Origin: Promerops cafer
Taxonomy: Eukaryota; Chordata; Aves; Passeriformes; Nectariniidae
DNA length: 64,000 nt
Reading direction: 5' to 3'
Assembly: GCA_013398275.1 (NCBI GenBank)
Contig: VZSE01009546.1
Span: 975,560 to 1,039,559, forward strand
Position numbers and translations under genes: made by a program. The notes beneath the pieces are model-generated. The model saw only the letters and a program-made list of their open reading frames with translations. It was not told the origin of the DNA and did no database searches. Below are positions 62,861 through 64,000 of this stretch, piece after piece (position 1 is the first letter of the stretch; the number at the start of each line of letters is the position of its first letter).

Positions 62861-63589
62861 TGGGAGAAAAACACCTCAAGGAATGAATACAGTGGACTCA
62901 TAATTTCTGTCACATGTTCATCGGCATTTCTTTTGCCAATCATGCTTAATACACTATTGTAGGTAGTATCTAATTTTTTATTTTAAGATTTGAGACCCAT
63001 TTTTTCATTCATGCAGCAGTATAATATTCATTGGATGTGTGAAGGTAAATATTTCTGCGTTAATCAAGGAGTGGAAATTTCTTTTCTGAATTTTAAACTG
63101 ATAAGGTGGGTAAGCATTAGCTTTAATTTTAGGAACAGAAGTAAAAATAAATGAGCACAATCTGTTTATCAAGTATTTACAGTTGCATGCAATATGCAGC
63201 TAAACAGATTTCTTGAAATTACCTGGATTTCTAGGAAAGATCTTTCTGCAGGAAATATAAGGACAACCTGCTGTATTTCATAGTACAAAATAAAAATAAA
63301 AAGGAAGGAACTATCAGTGAGACTAAATAACTACAGTGCTTTCTCCTTAGCTGTATTTTGTAAAAGGAGAAGCATTTGGTTTAATTTTGCAGTGAAAGGT
63401 TATAGAGCTACAGAATTGAAAGGGACTAGGATTAGAGAAATTATGTAGCTAAAAATTGTTTTTATGTTTACTAGGACCCTTTGATATTTTAGTAATTATT
63501 TGTAATCCCAACTTGTTTTCTGTTTTCATATTTCCTATATGAAATCTTGTGGTATACATTTTTAATGCCTCATCTTCTCCCTTTTTTTC
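62861..63589. other. AT-rich noncoding DNA, nothing recognised
   Basis: No gene is supported. A stretch near 63405-63450 faintly resembles a CR1 3' end but is too short to call. Confidence 0.45.
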
Positions 63590-63900
63590 CCCTTACATTA
63601 TTACGAAAGGGTATAATCATGTGGGAATACTTTCTTACTTAATTACTTACATTATTTCATCCCTCGTTGCGATTAAGCAAATTATTGCTTGGTCTCTTTA
63701 GAAAGGATAATTAAGATACTGTTCTGGTGTTTTACAATTTACTCGTTGTCACAGGTATGGCTAAGCTAATTATCAAATGGTTAAAAATTTATTCTGGGAA
63801 GAATATTACAAGTGTACCATGTGGGCAAATTGCTTCCAAGGCTAATTCAATTATAGATGCACTCTACCTATCGTTTTGATATGATATTTGTCTTGAAAGG
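63590..63900. promoter_or_regulatory. Possible conserved noncoding element
   Basis: A repeat-free block with CTTACTTAATTACTTACATT, CGTTGCGATTAAGC, AAATTATTGCTTGG, GATAATTAAG and GCTAATTATC. It has clustered homeodomain TAATTA/TAAT cores and retained CpGs. Conservation is untested. Confidence 0.35.
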
Positions 63901-64000
63901 TAGAGAGCATAGGAACATAAACTCAAGTTTATTAATATAGTGCCTGTATTTGCATGCTAGATTTTGGAAAGAGTCAACACGAAGAGAGAAGGAAGAGAAG
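63901..64000. other. Noncoding window end, nothing recognised
   Basis: The last 25 bases are purine-rich (GAAGAGAGAAGG). The window ends there. Confidence 0.5.

Noticed and set aside
63400..63455. Possible CR1 3' end (ATAGAGCTACAGAAT, then GAAAGGGAC)
   Set aside because: Similarity extends over about 45 bases only and no CR1 body follows.

Overview
The window looks like nuclear DNA of a bird. The evidence is its CR1 retrotransposon copies. One has the typical avian CR1 3' end, read on the minus strand at 738-1338. One carries about 1.3 kb of a decayed reverse-transcriptase region at 54350-55660 (plus strand). One is a more diverged CR1-class fragment at about 8650-9000 (minus strand), and a short candidate 3' end lies at 50443-50640. 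I saw no mammalian-type Alu or L1 elements and no bacterial features such as operons, ribosome binding sites or CRISPR arrays. A crocodilian or turtle is less likely but not excluded from sequence alone.

I found no protein-coding gene, exon, tRNA or rRNA that I can support. All open reading frames are short (205 codons at most). They lie in repeats, low-complexity tracts or locally GC-richer DNA, and none shows a recognisable domain apart from the CR1 remnants. The DNA is AT-rich and unique-looking, as expected of a long intron or a gene desert.

Layout: 1-1400 holds a CR1 3' end and a short shared repeat. 1400-9540 is AT-rich with an old LINE fragment, a compound inverted/direct repeat and a perfect (CCTTT)20 satellite. 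9540-28400 is mostly featureless, with possible regulatory blocks near 16.4-16.7 kb and 18.8-19.25 kb and a perfect hairpin at 12.9 kb. 28.4-32.9 kb has several possible conserved noncoding blocks around a GC-rich, G-run-bearing segment at 29.24-29.70 kb. 33-47.5 kb is AT-rich with simple repeats. 47.5-48.96 kb holds an LTR-like block and a 3'UTR-like stretch with a polyadenylation signal. 50.4-55.7 kb holds CR1 pieces, a 69-bp tandem duplication and a second copy of the shared repeat. 59.2-64 kb is the most regulatory-looking part, dense in homeodomain, POU, PBX and MEIS-type motifs and nearly free of recognisable repeats.

The most sensible reading is a regulatory gene desert or a large intron near a developmental gene. 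Conservation, which would decide this, cannot be measured here. No novel biological system is demonstrable in the window; the findings are candidate regulatory blocks and repeat structures.
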